Below are positions 1 to 8,500 of a DNA stretch of 23,101 bases, one piece after another. Position numbers and translations under genes: made by a program. The DNA comes from a virus. The first letter of the stretch is position 1. Each line of letters starts with the position of its first letter. The notes under the pieces were generated by a model. That model was not told the DNA's origin, searched no databases, and worked only from the letters and a program-made list of their open reading frames with translations. The stretch lies in the IMG/VR virus record IMGVR_UViG_3300008952_000317, positions 1-23,101 of that record, one strand, 5' to 3'.

Positions 1-45
1 TTTAATAAGAAATAATATACTTACTTTACATTTTAACGAGGTGAC

Positions 46-1410
46 ATGGAAAATCTAGGCGTCTTTGGTAAAAATTTCCAAGAAAATTTATGTAAATTAC
101 TGGTGCAGGATCGGGCATTTTGCGATCAGATGCAAGAAGTTTTGGACACTGGCTTCTTCGAACTAAAATATCTTCAAGTGTTCGCAAAAAAACTCTTTGA
201 CTACAAGGATAAGTATAAAACCCACCCAGCGAATGGAACGTTAAATTCCATATTCAATACAGAGCTGGAACTTGAGAACGATGTTATTCAGAAACAAGTG
301 AAAGACTTTTTTGTTCGAGTTCAAGCGGCATCGGAACTTAGAGATGTCGAGTACATCAAATCGGTCAGTTTAGACTTCTGTAAGAAACAGGTCTTGAAAG
401 ACGCAATGATGAAGTCTGTACCGCTCTTAAACCAGTGTTCTTTTGAAGAAATCGAAAAGTTAATTACGAAAGCTTTACGATCTGGTATGGATAATGATTT
501 TGGATATGACTATATAAAAGACTTTGAAGAGCGTTTTAAATTCAAAGCACGTCATCCAGTTGGAACCGGCTGGAACAAAATAGATAATCTAACGAAAGGC
601 GGCCTCGGAGCAGGTGAATTAACAGTTGTTATAGCACCAACAGGCGCAGGAAAATCACATGTGCTTGTTCACTTGGGCTCCGAAGCATTAAAGCAGGGTA
701 AAAACGTTGTACATTATACACTAGAATTGTCCGATACTGCAGTTGCCCGACGATATGACGCCTGCCTCACCGGGCACAACCTAGACGAGCTTCTAGAACA
801 AAAAGATTCCATTTTTGATAAGATTAAAGATGTCGATGGACAGCTCATAATTAAAGAGTACCCAACAAAATCTGCAACGACAGTTACGATTAAAAATCAT
901 TTGGAAAAAGTTCGACAAAACCAAATGGAAGTTGATATGGTTATTGTGGATTATGGCGATCTTTTACGAGGGACTTATAGAACAGCGGAGAAGCGCCACG
1001 AGCTAGAATCAATTTATGAGGAGCTGAGAGGAATCGCACAAGAATTCAATTGTCCCCTCGTCACAGCCTCACAAACAAACCGCAAGGGACTAAGTGAAGA
1101 GGTAATCACTATGGAGTCGATCTCAGAAGCATTTAATAAATGTTTTGTTGCAGACTTCATTATCAGTCTATCAAGGACAATCAAAGATAAAAATAGCAAC
1201 ATTGGAAGAATATTTGTTGCAAAGAACAGAAATGGCCCAGACGGAATTATCTTTTCCATTTTTATGGATACTGGTTCTGTTTCTATAAAAGTTTTGGAAC
1301 AAGACGATGTTTGTCAAATCCAACGGGACGAACAAAGGAATAGAAACCAGCGAGATTTAGATACCGCCAAGAGAATCTACAAGCAGATGTTAAAACAGAA
1401 GGAGAAATGA
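46..1410 (+). CDS. DnaB-type replicative DNA helicase
   Basis: This is a RecA-fold, ATP-driven ring helicase that would unwind the phage replication fork. The 454-aa product carries a Walker A motif APTGAGKSH at residues 197-205, preceded by the family-typical GTGWNKID...GGLGAGEL stretch. A Walker B strand, VDMVIVDYGD, lies at residues 296-305, with a sensor-like TASQTNR segment about 50 residues later. The first ~165 residues do not resemble the Walker core and would be the N-terminal (primase-interacting type) domain. The C-terminal ~35 residues are highly charged and probably a flexible tail. The start ATG at 46 follows a Shine-Dalgarno-like GAGGTG at 38-43. The gene ends 1 nt before the ribonucleotide reductase start. 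Only 45 nt of upstream sequence are in the window. They contain a TATACT (16-21) that could be a -10 box, but its -35 region would lie outside the window. The family is secure; whether it also has primase activity is not (I see no zinc or TOPRIM motif). Confidence 0.9.
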   Translation: MENLGVFGKNFQENLCKLLVQDRAFCDQMQEVLDTGFFELKYLQVFAKKLFDYKDKYKTHPANGTLNSIFNTELELENDVIQKQVKDFFVRVQAASELRDVEYIKSVSLDFCKKQVLKDAMMKSVPLLNQCSFEEIEKLITKALRSGMDNDFGYDYIKDFEERFKFKARHPVGTGWNKIDNLTKGGLGAGELTVVIAPTGAGKSHVLVHLGSEALKQGKNVVHYTLELSDTAVARRYDACLTGHNLDELLEQKDSIFDKIKDVDGQLIIKEYPTKSATTVTIKNHLEKVRQNQMEVDMVIVDYGDLLRGTYRTAEKRHELESIYEELRGIAQEFNCPLVTASQTNRKGLSEEVITMESISEAFNKCFVADFIISLSRTIKDKNSNIGRIFVAKNRNGPDGIIFSIFMDTGSVSIKVLEQDDVCQIQRDEQRNRNQRDLDTAKRIYKQMLKQKEK

Positions 1411-1411
1411 T

Positions 1412-3280
1412 ATGGAAGAGAACATTGCTAATGAAATATTGTCAGATATCACGGTACACATGAAATATGCGCGTTATTTGCCAAAGAAAGAGCGCCGAGA
1501 ATCATGGAAAGAGTTAGTTACAAGAAATAAAAAAATGCACCTCAAGAAGTTTCCAGAACTGAAAGAGGAGATCAACGAAGCGTATAAATATGTTTATGAA
1601 AAAAAAGTTCTTCCTTCTATGCGTTCGATGCAATTTGGCGGCAAACCGATTGAGGTAGCTCCAAACAGAATTTTTAATTGTGCATATCTTCCCATTGATG
1701 ACTGGCGAGCCTTTAGTGAAACAATGTTCCTTCTTCTTGGTGGTACTGGTGTCGGATTTAGTGTTCAGAAACATCACACTGAAAAACTTCCAGAAATTCA
1801 AAAACCTTCAGTAAAGAGAACACGTAGGTTTCTTGTCAATGATTCCATTGAAGGTTGGGCAGATGCTGTAAAGGCATTGATGAGAAGTTATTTTAAGGGT
1901 GGCTCCAAGGTTAGATTTGATTACAGCGATATTCGACCGAAAGGCGCTAAACTTTTGACCTCTGGAGGCACCGCTCCGGGACCACAGCCTCTCAAAGAGT
2001 GCTTGGTAAAAATTGATGGCATCTTGCGAGAGAAAGAATCAGGAGATAAGCTATCCACCATTGAAGTTCATGACATTATCTGCTATGTTGCAGATGCAGT
2101 CCTTGCTGGTGGCATCCGCCGAGCGGCGTTGATTTCCCTATTCAGCGCAGACGATAAGGAAATGCTTGCTGCCAAGAGTGGCAACTGGTGGGAAAAGAAT
2201 CCGCAGAGAGGTCGAGCAAACAACTCAGTTGTATTAATGAGACATTTGATCACCAAGGGGTATTTTAAAGACCTTTGGCAGAGAGTACAAGCTTCAGGTT
2301 GTGGAGAACCGGGATTTTATTTTTCCAACGACAAAGACTGGGGTACCAACCCCTGTTGTGAAATCGCTCTGAGGCCCTACCAGTTCTGCAATTTAGTGGA
2401 AGTAAATGCAAGTGATTTATCGTCCCAAAAGGATTATGAAGAGAGAGTCAGAGCTGCAACGTTTATTGCCACTTTACAAGCGTCCTACACTGATTTTCAT
2501 TATTTGCGTGAAGTGTGGAGAAGAAATACGGAAAAAGATGCTTTGATCGGAGTTAGTATGACCGGGATAGCTTCTGGTAAAGTTTTAAAACTTGATATGC
2601 AAAAAGCAGTCAAGACCGTTCTTGAAGAAAATAAAAGAGTTGCGGAGAAGATTAATATTAACCCAGCTGCTAGAACAACGTGCGTTAAGCCAGCTGGAAC
2701 AACCTCTCTAACCTTGGGAACTTCTAGTGGGGTTCATGCATGGCATGATAAATATTATATTCGACGTATTCGCGTGGGGAAAAATGAGGCTATCTACACT
2801 CATCTAATAAGAAGGCACCCGGAGTTGGTCGAAGATGAATACTTTAGACCACACGATACCGCTGTGATTTCCGTTCCTCAAAAGGCACCGCATGGGTCAA
2901 TTCTGAGATCAGAAAGTGCTTTAAATATGTTGGAGCGCGTTAAAGAAATTAGCACTGATTGGACCAAAGAAGGACACATCAAGGGACAAAACACCCACAA
3001 CGTCTCAGCAACTGTTAGCATCAAAGACAAAGAGTGGGATGACGTTGGTGCATGGATGTGGGAAAATCGGAACAGCTACAATGGTTTGAGTGTCTTACCG
3101 TTTGACGATAAAGAGCACACTTACGTGCAGGCACCGTTTGAAAGCTGTACAAAAGAGCGATATGAAACTTTGTTAAAAACTCTTAAAAAGGTTGACTTAA
3201 CAAAAGTTTTAGAGTATGATGATAATACAAATTTAACTGGCGAGCTTGCATGCGCAGGCGGTCAGTGTGAAATAAAATAG
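1412..3280 (+). CDS. nrdJ: Class II (B12-dependent) ribonucleotide reductase
   Basis: Reduces ribonucleotides to deoxyribonucleotides in the cytoplasm using adenosylcobalamin, supplying dNTPs for phage replication without oxygen or a second subunit. The 622-aa product matches the monomeric ribonucleoside-triphosphate reductase type. The active-site loop NPCCEI at 313-318 gives N313, the thiyl-radical cysteine C315 and E317. C326 lies 11 residues later, the same spacing as C408/C419 in the Lactobacillus leichmannii enzyme, and C90 (motif FNCAYLP) would be its redox partner. The C-terminus has the shuttling pair C614/C619 (CAGGQC), again with the family's five-residue spacing. The protein is about 117 residues shorter than the 739-aa Lactobacillus enzyme; the loss is spread over several regions. 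The start ATG at 1412 has an AAGGAG at 1399-1404 inside the helicase end. Substrate level (NTP rather than NDP) is inferred from the family. The glutaredoxin at 20198 is a possible electron donor. Confidence 0.93.
   Translation: MEENIANEILSDITVHMKYARYLPKKERRESWKELVTRNKKMHLKKFPELKEEINEAYKYVYEKKVLPSMRSMQFGGKPIEVAPNRIFNCAYLPIDDWRAFSETMFLLLGGTGVGFSVQKHHTEKLPEIQKPSVKRTRRFLVNDSIEGWADAVKALMRSYFKGGSKVRFDYSDIRPKGAKLLTSGGTAPGPQPLKECLVKIDGILREKESGDKLSTIEVHDIICYVADAVLAGGIRRAALISLFSADDKEMLAAKSGNWWEKNPQRGRANNSVVLMRHLITKGYFKDLWQRVQASGCGEPGFYFSNDKDWGTNPCCEIALRPYQFCNLVEVNASDLSSQKDYEERVRAATFIATLQASYTDFHYLREVWRRNTEKDALIGVSMTGIASGKVLKLDMQKAVKTVLEENKRVAEKININPAARTTCVKPAGTTSLTLGTSSGVHAWHDKYYIRRIRVGKNEAIYTHLIRRHPELVEDEYFRPHDTAVISVPQKAPHGSILRSESALNMLERVKEISTDWTKEGHIKGQNTHNVSATVSIKDKEWDDVGAWMWENRNSYNGLSVLPFDDKEHTYVQAPFESCTKERYETLLKTLKKVDLTKVLEYDDNTNLTGELACAGGQCEIK
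3192..3220 (+). promoter_or_regulatory. Candidate sigma70-like promoter before groES
   Basis: TTGACT (3192-3197) and TATGAT (3215-3220), each five of six bases from consensus and 17 nt apart, lie within the end of the reductase gene. A transcript from here would begin near 3227 and carry the 96-aa gene and groES. It lies in coding sequence and could be chance in AT-rich DNA. Confidence 0.35.
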
Positions 3281-3288
3281 GAGAAATT

Positions 3289-3579
3289 ATGAGACTTGTT
3301 ACGCAGAAAAAAGAACTTATTGAAGAGGAATTTTCGAAAGAACAACTTGTTGTGAACTACATTAAATCTATGCTTGCATTGGAACAAGCTATAGAGCCCT
3401 TCAAGGAACAGAAGAAAGAGCTAAGAAGTGAGTATATTGAGCAGGGCTGGTTAACTAAAGATGAGATTTGGTCTGCCGTAAAAGCCTACCGCCTTTATGA
3501 AAAGGGTGCCGATATGGACGATCTAAATGATATGTTCGAAGCAGTCGAAAAACAGTTCGGAGTGAAAAATGAACTTTAA
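3289..3579 (+). CDS. Hypothetical helical protein before groES
   Basis: I do not recognise this 96-aa protein. It is highly charged, with many Lys and Glu and few glycines or prolines, and reads as mostly alpha-helical. The middle (about 25-50: LALEQAIEPFKEQKKELRSE) could form a short coiled coil. There is no signal peptide, transmembrane segment or cysteine. An AGGAG lies just upstream of the ATG at 3289 (TAGGAGAAATT), which supports the start. The gene follows the reductase by 8 nt and overlaps the GroES-like gene by 11 nt, so the two are probably translated together. A candidate sigma70-like promoter at 3192-3220, inside the end of the reductase gene, would give a transcript starting with this gene and groES. 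Confidence 0.8.
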   Translation: MRLVTQKKELIEEEFSKEQLVVNYIKSMLALEQAIEPFKEQKKELRSEYIEQGWLTKDEIWSAVKAYRLYEKGADMDDLNDMFEAVEKQFGVKNEL

Positions 3580-3853
3580 TCCTTATAACCGTCATGTGTT
3601 GTTGAGGAAGACAGAAAAAACACCAGAAGAAAAAAAATCAACAGTTCTGGTTCCGGAGTCCTTCAAAACAAGTTTTAGACCCTATGACGCCTATGAGGTT
3701 GTTGATGTGGCAAAAGATTGTGAGAAAGTTAATTCCAAACATATTAAAAAACGAGTTGTCGTCAATAACAGCATGGTTGAAAAGATTATGATTGATGGAC
3801 GTGAAATTCTTCTGGTTTTAGAAAATCATATCTATGGTGTGATTGAAAAATAA
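3569..3853 (+). CDS. groES: GroES-like co-chaperonin (Cpn10)
   Basis: Predicted lid of the chaperonin chamber, which would cap the phage GroEL (17473) or the host GroEL during protein folding. The 94-aa length fits Cpn10 (E. coli GroES is 97 aa). The N-terminus reads NPYNRHVLLRK, matching the conserved R-P-x-x-D-R-V strand. A polar loop with the hydrophobic triplet V26-L27-V28 sits where GroES has its GroEL-binding mobile-loop triplet I25-V26-L27. A glycine-rich roof is not evident: the middle (about 38-60) is more charged and lacks the usual G-x-G turns. The C-terminus EILLVLENHIYGVIEK resembles the E-V-L-I-x-x-E-x-D-I-L-A-V-V ending of GroES. Overlap with the previous gene is 11 nt. The gene is separated from groEL by about 14 kb, unlike bacterial groESL operons. 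Sequence similarity is low, so the call rests on motif layout, length and the presence of groEL. Confidence 0.75.
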   Translation: MNFNPYNRHVLLRKTEKTPEEKKSTVLVPESFKTSFRPYDAYEVVDVAKDCEKVNSKHIKKRVVVNNSMVEKIMIDGREILLVLENHIYGVIEK

Positions 3854-3996
3854 TGAATAAACTTTCTTTAGTTCATATACTGTTGATGTTGATAGGATTC
3901 TTACCCCTAGTTATATTTGCCATGCAGTTTGTATTTGTGTTTTTGTCGCTTTTCACCTGCGTAGCAATGGTGGTAGCGGATAAAATCTTGGCTTGA
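3853..3996 (+). CDS. Small membrane peptide (47 aa)
   Basis: A short open frame fills the gap between groES and the next gene. It begins with an ATG that shares its A with the groES stop (TAATG at 3851-3855) and ends at TGA 3994-3996. The 47-aa product is almost entirely hydrophobic: a first segment around residues 5-24 (VHILLMLIGFLPLVIFAM) and a second around 25-41. It would span the membrane once or twice. It has no recognisable family. The exact stop/start fit on both sides (TAATG before, TTGA after) supports it as a real gene. Possible roles such as a holin-like or superinfection peptide are guesses only. Confidence 0.6.
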   Translation: MNKLSLVHILLMLIGFLPLVIFAMQFVFVFLSLFTCVAMVVADKILA

Positions 3997-4676
3997 ATGA
4001 AGAATACACATACGGAAGCTCCCTACAGGCTCTGCAACACGCTGAGCAAAATAATACTAAGTTAGTGATTGGTGATTTAAAATTTGTAAAAGATTTTGAA
4101 CCACATTACCTCAAAGAAGCGTGGGGATTAATTTATTCCAAATTGATGTTGGCAGGTCGTATCTTCGGCGGAGATTCCGTTAAAAATGCGAGAGTGAACG
4201 AGGACGAAATAACGGTAGTCTGTCAGGGCAATGTGGTCAGAACAGCCAAATTCGATAAGCTTTTTGTATTCAGTGATAAAAATATAACTGGTCTGCCACC
4301 AACTATAAAAAGAAATAATCTCTATGAAGTGGTTGACTGTATGGTTCCCAACTCTCTCGTCGCAGATAAAGAGGTGGTTATCTCCACAGAAGACAATTTT
4401 GTTTCAAAGCTGTATCTGAAAAAAAAGCACAAGAATTCCCCAATAAAGCTCTACGCGGTCTCTAATTTACATGAAAAACAACTGTACAGCTTTGACTATT
4501 CAGACACTATGGCAAAGTTTAAGAGCGAGCATCTGTTGGGTGAAAGTTCTTTTTTAGGCTCCCACTCTGGAGGTAAAAGGCTTAAGATATCCTTAGAGGT
4601 CACAGAGAGACAAATAAACAAAAAAATGGATACCTACGAAAATACGGAAAAAATAAAATTTGTTTATGGAAGTTAA
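3993..4676 (+). CDS. Conserved-looking phage protein of unknown function
   Basis: The frame opens with TTG at 3993, overlapping the stop of the membrane peptide (TTGA); the first in-frame ATG is about 50 residues further on and would remove a well-structured N-terminus. The 227-aa product is soluble-looking, mixed alpha/beta, with no signal peptide or obvious catalytic motif. Its N-terminal part (SSLQALQHAEQNNTKLVIGD, then a Phe-Glu-rich helix) and a mid-region with GLPPTIKRNNLYEVVDCM have the look of a conserved family, and I have an impression of similar proteins in marine phages but cannot name one. The 3' end overlaps the next gene by 11 nt, and the pair probably acts together. The start has no strong Shine-Dalgarno, so translation is probably coupled to the upstream stop. 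Confidence 0.75.
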   Translation: MNEEYTYGSSLQALQHAEQNNTKLVIGDLKFVKDFEPHYLKEAWGLIYSKLMLAGRIFGGDSVKNARVNEDEITVVCQGNVVRTAKFDKLFVFSDKNITGLPPTIKRNNLYEVVDCMVPNSLVADKEVVISTEDNFVSKLYLKKKHKNSPIKLYAVSNLHEKQLYSFDYSDTMAKFKSEHLLGESSFLGSHSGGKRLKISLEVTERQINKKMDTYENTEKIKFVYGS

Positions 4677-5550
4677 CCCAGTAAACAAGACAAGATTTAA
4701 TCTTGCTGGCGTCATACCAGTCGACGGCCAACCTTTGGATTTTGATTTTCCTTGGCACGATAGTTTAATATCGATTGGCCACAATTACTTAGCAGCAGAA
4801 AAAGCAGTTTTTGATTGTGCAATGGCGGGGTGTGACACGATATGGCTTGTATGCCCAAAAAATATGCAACCTCTTATAAGACATCGACTGGGTGACTATG
4901 TTGTTGATCCCTACAAATATTACAAGACTGCAAAGTTTGCTAACTATCCGGAAATAAAAGAAATTCCAATATATTATGTTCCATCCCACCCAAGAGACGT
5001 GGACCGCCGCACTTCTCTTTCTTGGAGTATCATCACTGGCGCTCACAATGCATGGCGTGTTGGAAGGAAGATAAGCAAGTGGACAACACCAGATAAATAT
5101 TTTGTTTCTTTTCCGTATGGGATGTTTACACCATACTATATGGGTGAACATAGAACAAAAATAAGAAGTGAACAGCCTTTTTGTCTGTCTTATGAGGGAA
5201 AAAATTATAAAAATGGTCTGTATCTACCCTTTACTTTTGGTAGTGCAGATTATTTAAATGTGAGAAGAAAATTTAGAAGTTGCGAGGTGAGGGGAAGTGA
5301 CAAAGATATGAATTATATTAAAAGAAAAGATGCCTATACTGGTAGATTTTTTACTCATGACTCTGTTTTTTCTGACGTTTTCGATGAAGGGGTTCACAAC
5401 GTAGATATACCTTGGTACTATGATGTATCAAGTTGGGATGGCCTAAAAAAATGGCTATCTTCAAACAATTCACTTGACAGACCAAAAGATTTTATATTAT
5501 CATATAGCGAGTTTAATTTACTGGGGAGAGAACTTAATGAAGAAGAGTAG
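4666..5550 (+). CDS. Putative nucleotidyltransferase-like protein
   Basis: The 294-aa product (ATG at 4666; a TTG two codons earlier is an alternative) may adopt a GT-A/nucleotidyltransferase-like fold. The N-terminus has AGVIPVDGQPLDFDFPWHDSL, where an early strand, a glycine-containing loop and a Pro-Trp segment resemble sugar-nucleotidyltransferases. It is followed by a helix and a strand TIWLVCPKNMQPLIRHRLGD, similar to the second Rossmann-like unit. Further on, HPRDVDRRTSLSWSIITGAH and a YFVSFPYGMFTPYY strand would hold the acceptor side. I do not see a fully diagnostic G-x-G-T-R-x9-P-K signature, so activity and substrate are unknown. It overlaps the gene before by 11 nt and the polymerase after by 14 nt. 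A role in modifying nucleotides, DNA or sugars is inference from fold impression only. Confidence 0.55.
   Translation: MEVNPVNKTRFNLAGVIPVDGQPLDFDFPWHDSLISIGHNYLAAEKAVFDCAMAGCDTIWLVCPKNMQPLIRHRLGDYVVDPYKYYKTAKFANYPEIKEIPIYYVPSHPRDVDRRTSLSWSIITGAHNAWRVGRKISKWTTPDKYFVSFPYGMFTPYYMGEHRTKIRSEQPFCLSYEGKNYKNGLYLPFTFGSADYLNVRRKFRSCEVRGSDKDMNYIKRKDAYTGRFFTHDSVFSDVFDEGVHNVDIPWYYDVSSWDGLKKWLSSNNSLDRPKDFILSYSEFNLLGRELNEEE
5474..5503 (+). promoter_or_regulatory. Candidate sigma70-like promoter before dnaE
   Basis: TTGACA (5474-5479) is exact consensus and TATCAT (5498-5503) is five of six, 18 nt apart. They lie in the last part of the upstream gene, with dnaE starting at 5537 after GGGGAGAG at 5523-5530. 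A transcript would begin near 5510. The coding context makes this uncertain. Confidence 0.4.
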
Positions 5551-8500
5551 TGTGCCATTTGTTGGGCTTCATGCACATAGTGGCGTCGGTTCGCCATTCG
5601 ACGGACTAGGATATCCAGCGGAGCATATGGACTTTGCTTTTGAGAATGGTAATAATTCTCTAGCCTTAACCGATCATGGAAATATGAATGGGTTGGCATA
5701 TCAGATTCAGCATGCTCAAGAGATGCACAAGCAAGGAAAGGACTTTAAGCCCATTTTTGGAGTAGAAGCCTATTTTTTACCAAGCCTTTCCAAATGGAAA
5801 GAGGAACTTGAGAGAGTCAGACAAGATAAGAAAGCTAAAAGACAGATTGACACTTCCAAGTCAGGTACAACAATAGAAGACGAAAGTACGAAATCTGCCA
5901 GTAAAAACATATTAAATCGTAGAAGACATTTAATTCTCTTAGCGCAAAACCAAACTGGGTTGAATAATATTTTCTCTTTAGTTTCCAAATCATTCCAGTC
6001 CGACAGCTTTTATCGATTTCCAAGAATGGATTATAAAATGCTTGCCAAACACAGTGAGGGAGTGATTGCCACAAGTGCATGTCTCGGCGGTGTATACGCT
6101 GGTAATTATTGGGAAAACAGAGAACAAGGCTCCGACGCCGTTATAGAAGCGATGAGAAAATCAACAGAAAAGATGCTTTCAATCTTTGGAGACCGTTGGT
6201 ACGGTGAGCTGCAATGGAACAACATTACTGAGCAACACGAGCTTAACAAATATATTATTCAGATTAGTAAAGAGTATGGCATTGAATTGATCTCGACAGC
6301 GGATAGTCACTATCCGACGAGGGATGCTTGGAAAGATCGCGAGTTGTACAAGAGGCTTGGGTTCTTGGGGAAGGGCAAGTTTCCAGAATGGCTGCCTACA
6401 GAACTACCGGCAGGCGTCGAGGAAGTTGGTTATGAAGCCTATCCAAAGAACGGTGATGATATGTGGTCATCATATAAACACTATTCAGACAAGGTTGGAG
6501 CTTCTTACAATGACGACCTTGTGCGAGAGAGTATTGAGAAAACATATAAGATTGCCCATGAGGATATAGATTCTTTCATGCCAGACAACTCGGTGCAGCT
6601 TCCTAGCTTTGTCGTACCAGCCGGAATGAGCGCCGATCATGCACTGGTCGCTGCATGTGTTGATGGAATGCGTTCAATGAATCTGCAGGACAACAAAGAA
6701 TATTTGAGTAGAATGAAAGAGGAACTCTATACGATTAGTGACAGAGGGTTCAGCAAATATTTTTTAACAATGAAGGCAATCACAGACAGAGCCTCCGAGC
6801 TACAGCTAACCGGCGCTGGCCGAGGTTCTGCTGCCGGAAGTTTGGTCGCATATGCACTGGGTATTACCCAAGTTGATCCCATCAAATACAGTCTTCTCTT
6901 CTCTAGATTTTTGAGGAAAGATGCGAAAGATTATCCAGATATCGACTATGATGTTAGTGACCCAATGGAACTTAAAGAGGTTCTCATAAACGAATGGGGC
7001 TCCAACACTGTTGTGCCTATCTCCAACTTCAACAAGTTGCAGCTTCGGTCTCTTATCAAAGATATTTCAAAGCTTTACGATGTCCCCTTCACAGAAGTCA
7101 ACGCAGTTACTTCTAAAATGATGGCCGAGGCCACACCACTGGCAAAGCGTTTCCATGGTATAAAAGCCGGTGTTTATACTCCAACCTTTGAAGAGGTCAT
7201 GGAGTTTTCCCACAGCTTAAAAAGTTTTCTGAACAAGTACCCTAATATCAAGACGCACGTAGAGGCTTTGATGGGGCAGGTTCGTTCTGTCTCTAGACAC
7301 GCCGGAGGAGTTGTTATTGGGGAAAATCTTGACAAGAGAATGCCTCTTATTAATAGCGGAGGAGTCACGCAAACACCGTGGGGTGAAGGTCAGCATGTCA
7401 GACAACTTGAACCAATGGGCTTTATTAAATTTGACATTCTTGGCCTTTCAACCCTAAAAATGATCGAAGGCGCCATATATCACATTTTGAAGCGCCATCA
7501 CGACGTTGAGGAGCCAACGTTCGAGCAAATTAAAAAATATTATGATGAAAAGCTCCACCCAGATGTGATAAGCTTAAAAGACAAAAAAGTTTATGAGAAT
7601 ATTTTTGGAGAAGGCAAGTGGGCGGGAGTGTTTCAGTTCACTGAGAAAGGTGCTCAAAACTTTTGTAAGCGTGTGAAACCAAAGAACATTGTTGATATTG
7701 CAGCTATAACCTCTATTTTCCGCCCCGGCCCTCTCTCTGCTAATGTTCACGAGGATTACGTTGACACCAAAAACAATGCCAAAGGCATACGGTATGGTCA
7801 TGAAATCGTAAAAGAGGTGACGAAGGAAACATATGGATTTCTCATCTTTCAAGAACAGATTGCGCTTTTGGCCCATAAGTTAGGTAATGACATTAGCTTA
7901 GACGAGGCCAACCTGCTCAGAAAGCTTTTGACAAAAAAGGGTACCGGTAAAGTAAATGAAAAAAAACAACAAATCTATAGAAAATTCGTCGAAGGTTGTG
8001 AATCTAAGGGAATATCGACTAAAGAGGCACAAAAGCTATGGCAGAAGTTTGAGTATTTTAGCGGTTACGGTTTTAACAAGTCTCATGCTGTTTCCTATTC
8101 TATTATTTCTTATCAATGCGCTTGGTTGTTGAATTATTACCCCGCAGAATGGATGGCGGCATTTTTAGACAAGGAGCCAGAGTCGAGAAAAGAAAAAGCG
8201 ATCAACCTTGCTAAGACTTTTGGGTTTGAAATAGAACCGATTCACATAAATAAATCAGGAAAAGTCTGGGAAATATCTGCTGATGGCAAAACCCTCATCC
8301 AGCCCCTTACTTCGATTAAAGGGTTAGGGGAAAAAGCAATTGAACAAATCATTCTCCACCGGCCCTTCAACACCGTTGAAGAGTTTCTTTTTAACGAAGA
8401 GGTCATTTATTCAAAATTAAATAAAAAGGCCATCGACGTTCTGATAAGAGCGGAAGCTTTGAATAATCTTGTAGACGAAAGATTTAACAACCTCAAACAC

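Noticed and set aside
3997-4065. ATG at 3997 as the start of the gene after the membrane peptide
   Set aside because: It is in a different frame and reaches a stop after about 22 codons; the TTG at 3993 opens the 227-aa frame.
7761-7766. TTGACA in dnaE (and similar words at 10206 and 18503)
   Set aside because: No acceptable -10 lies 16-18 nt downstream, and all fall within conserved coding sequence.
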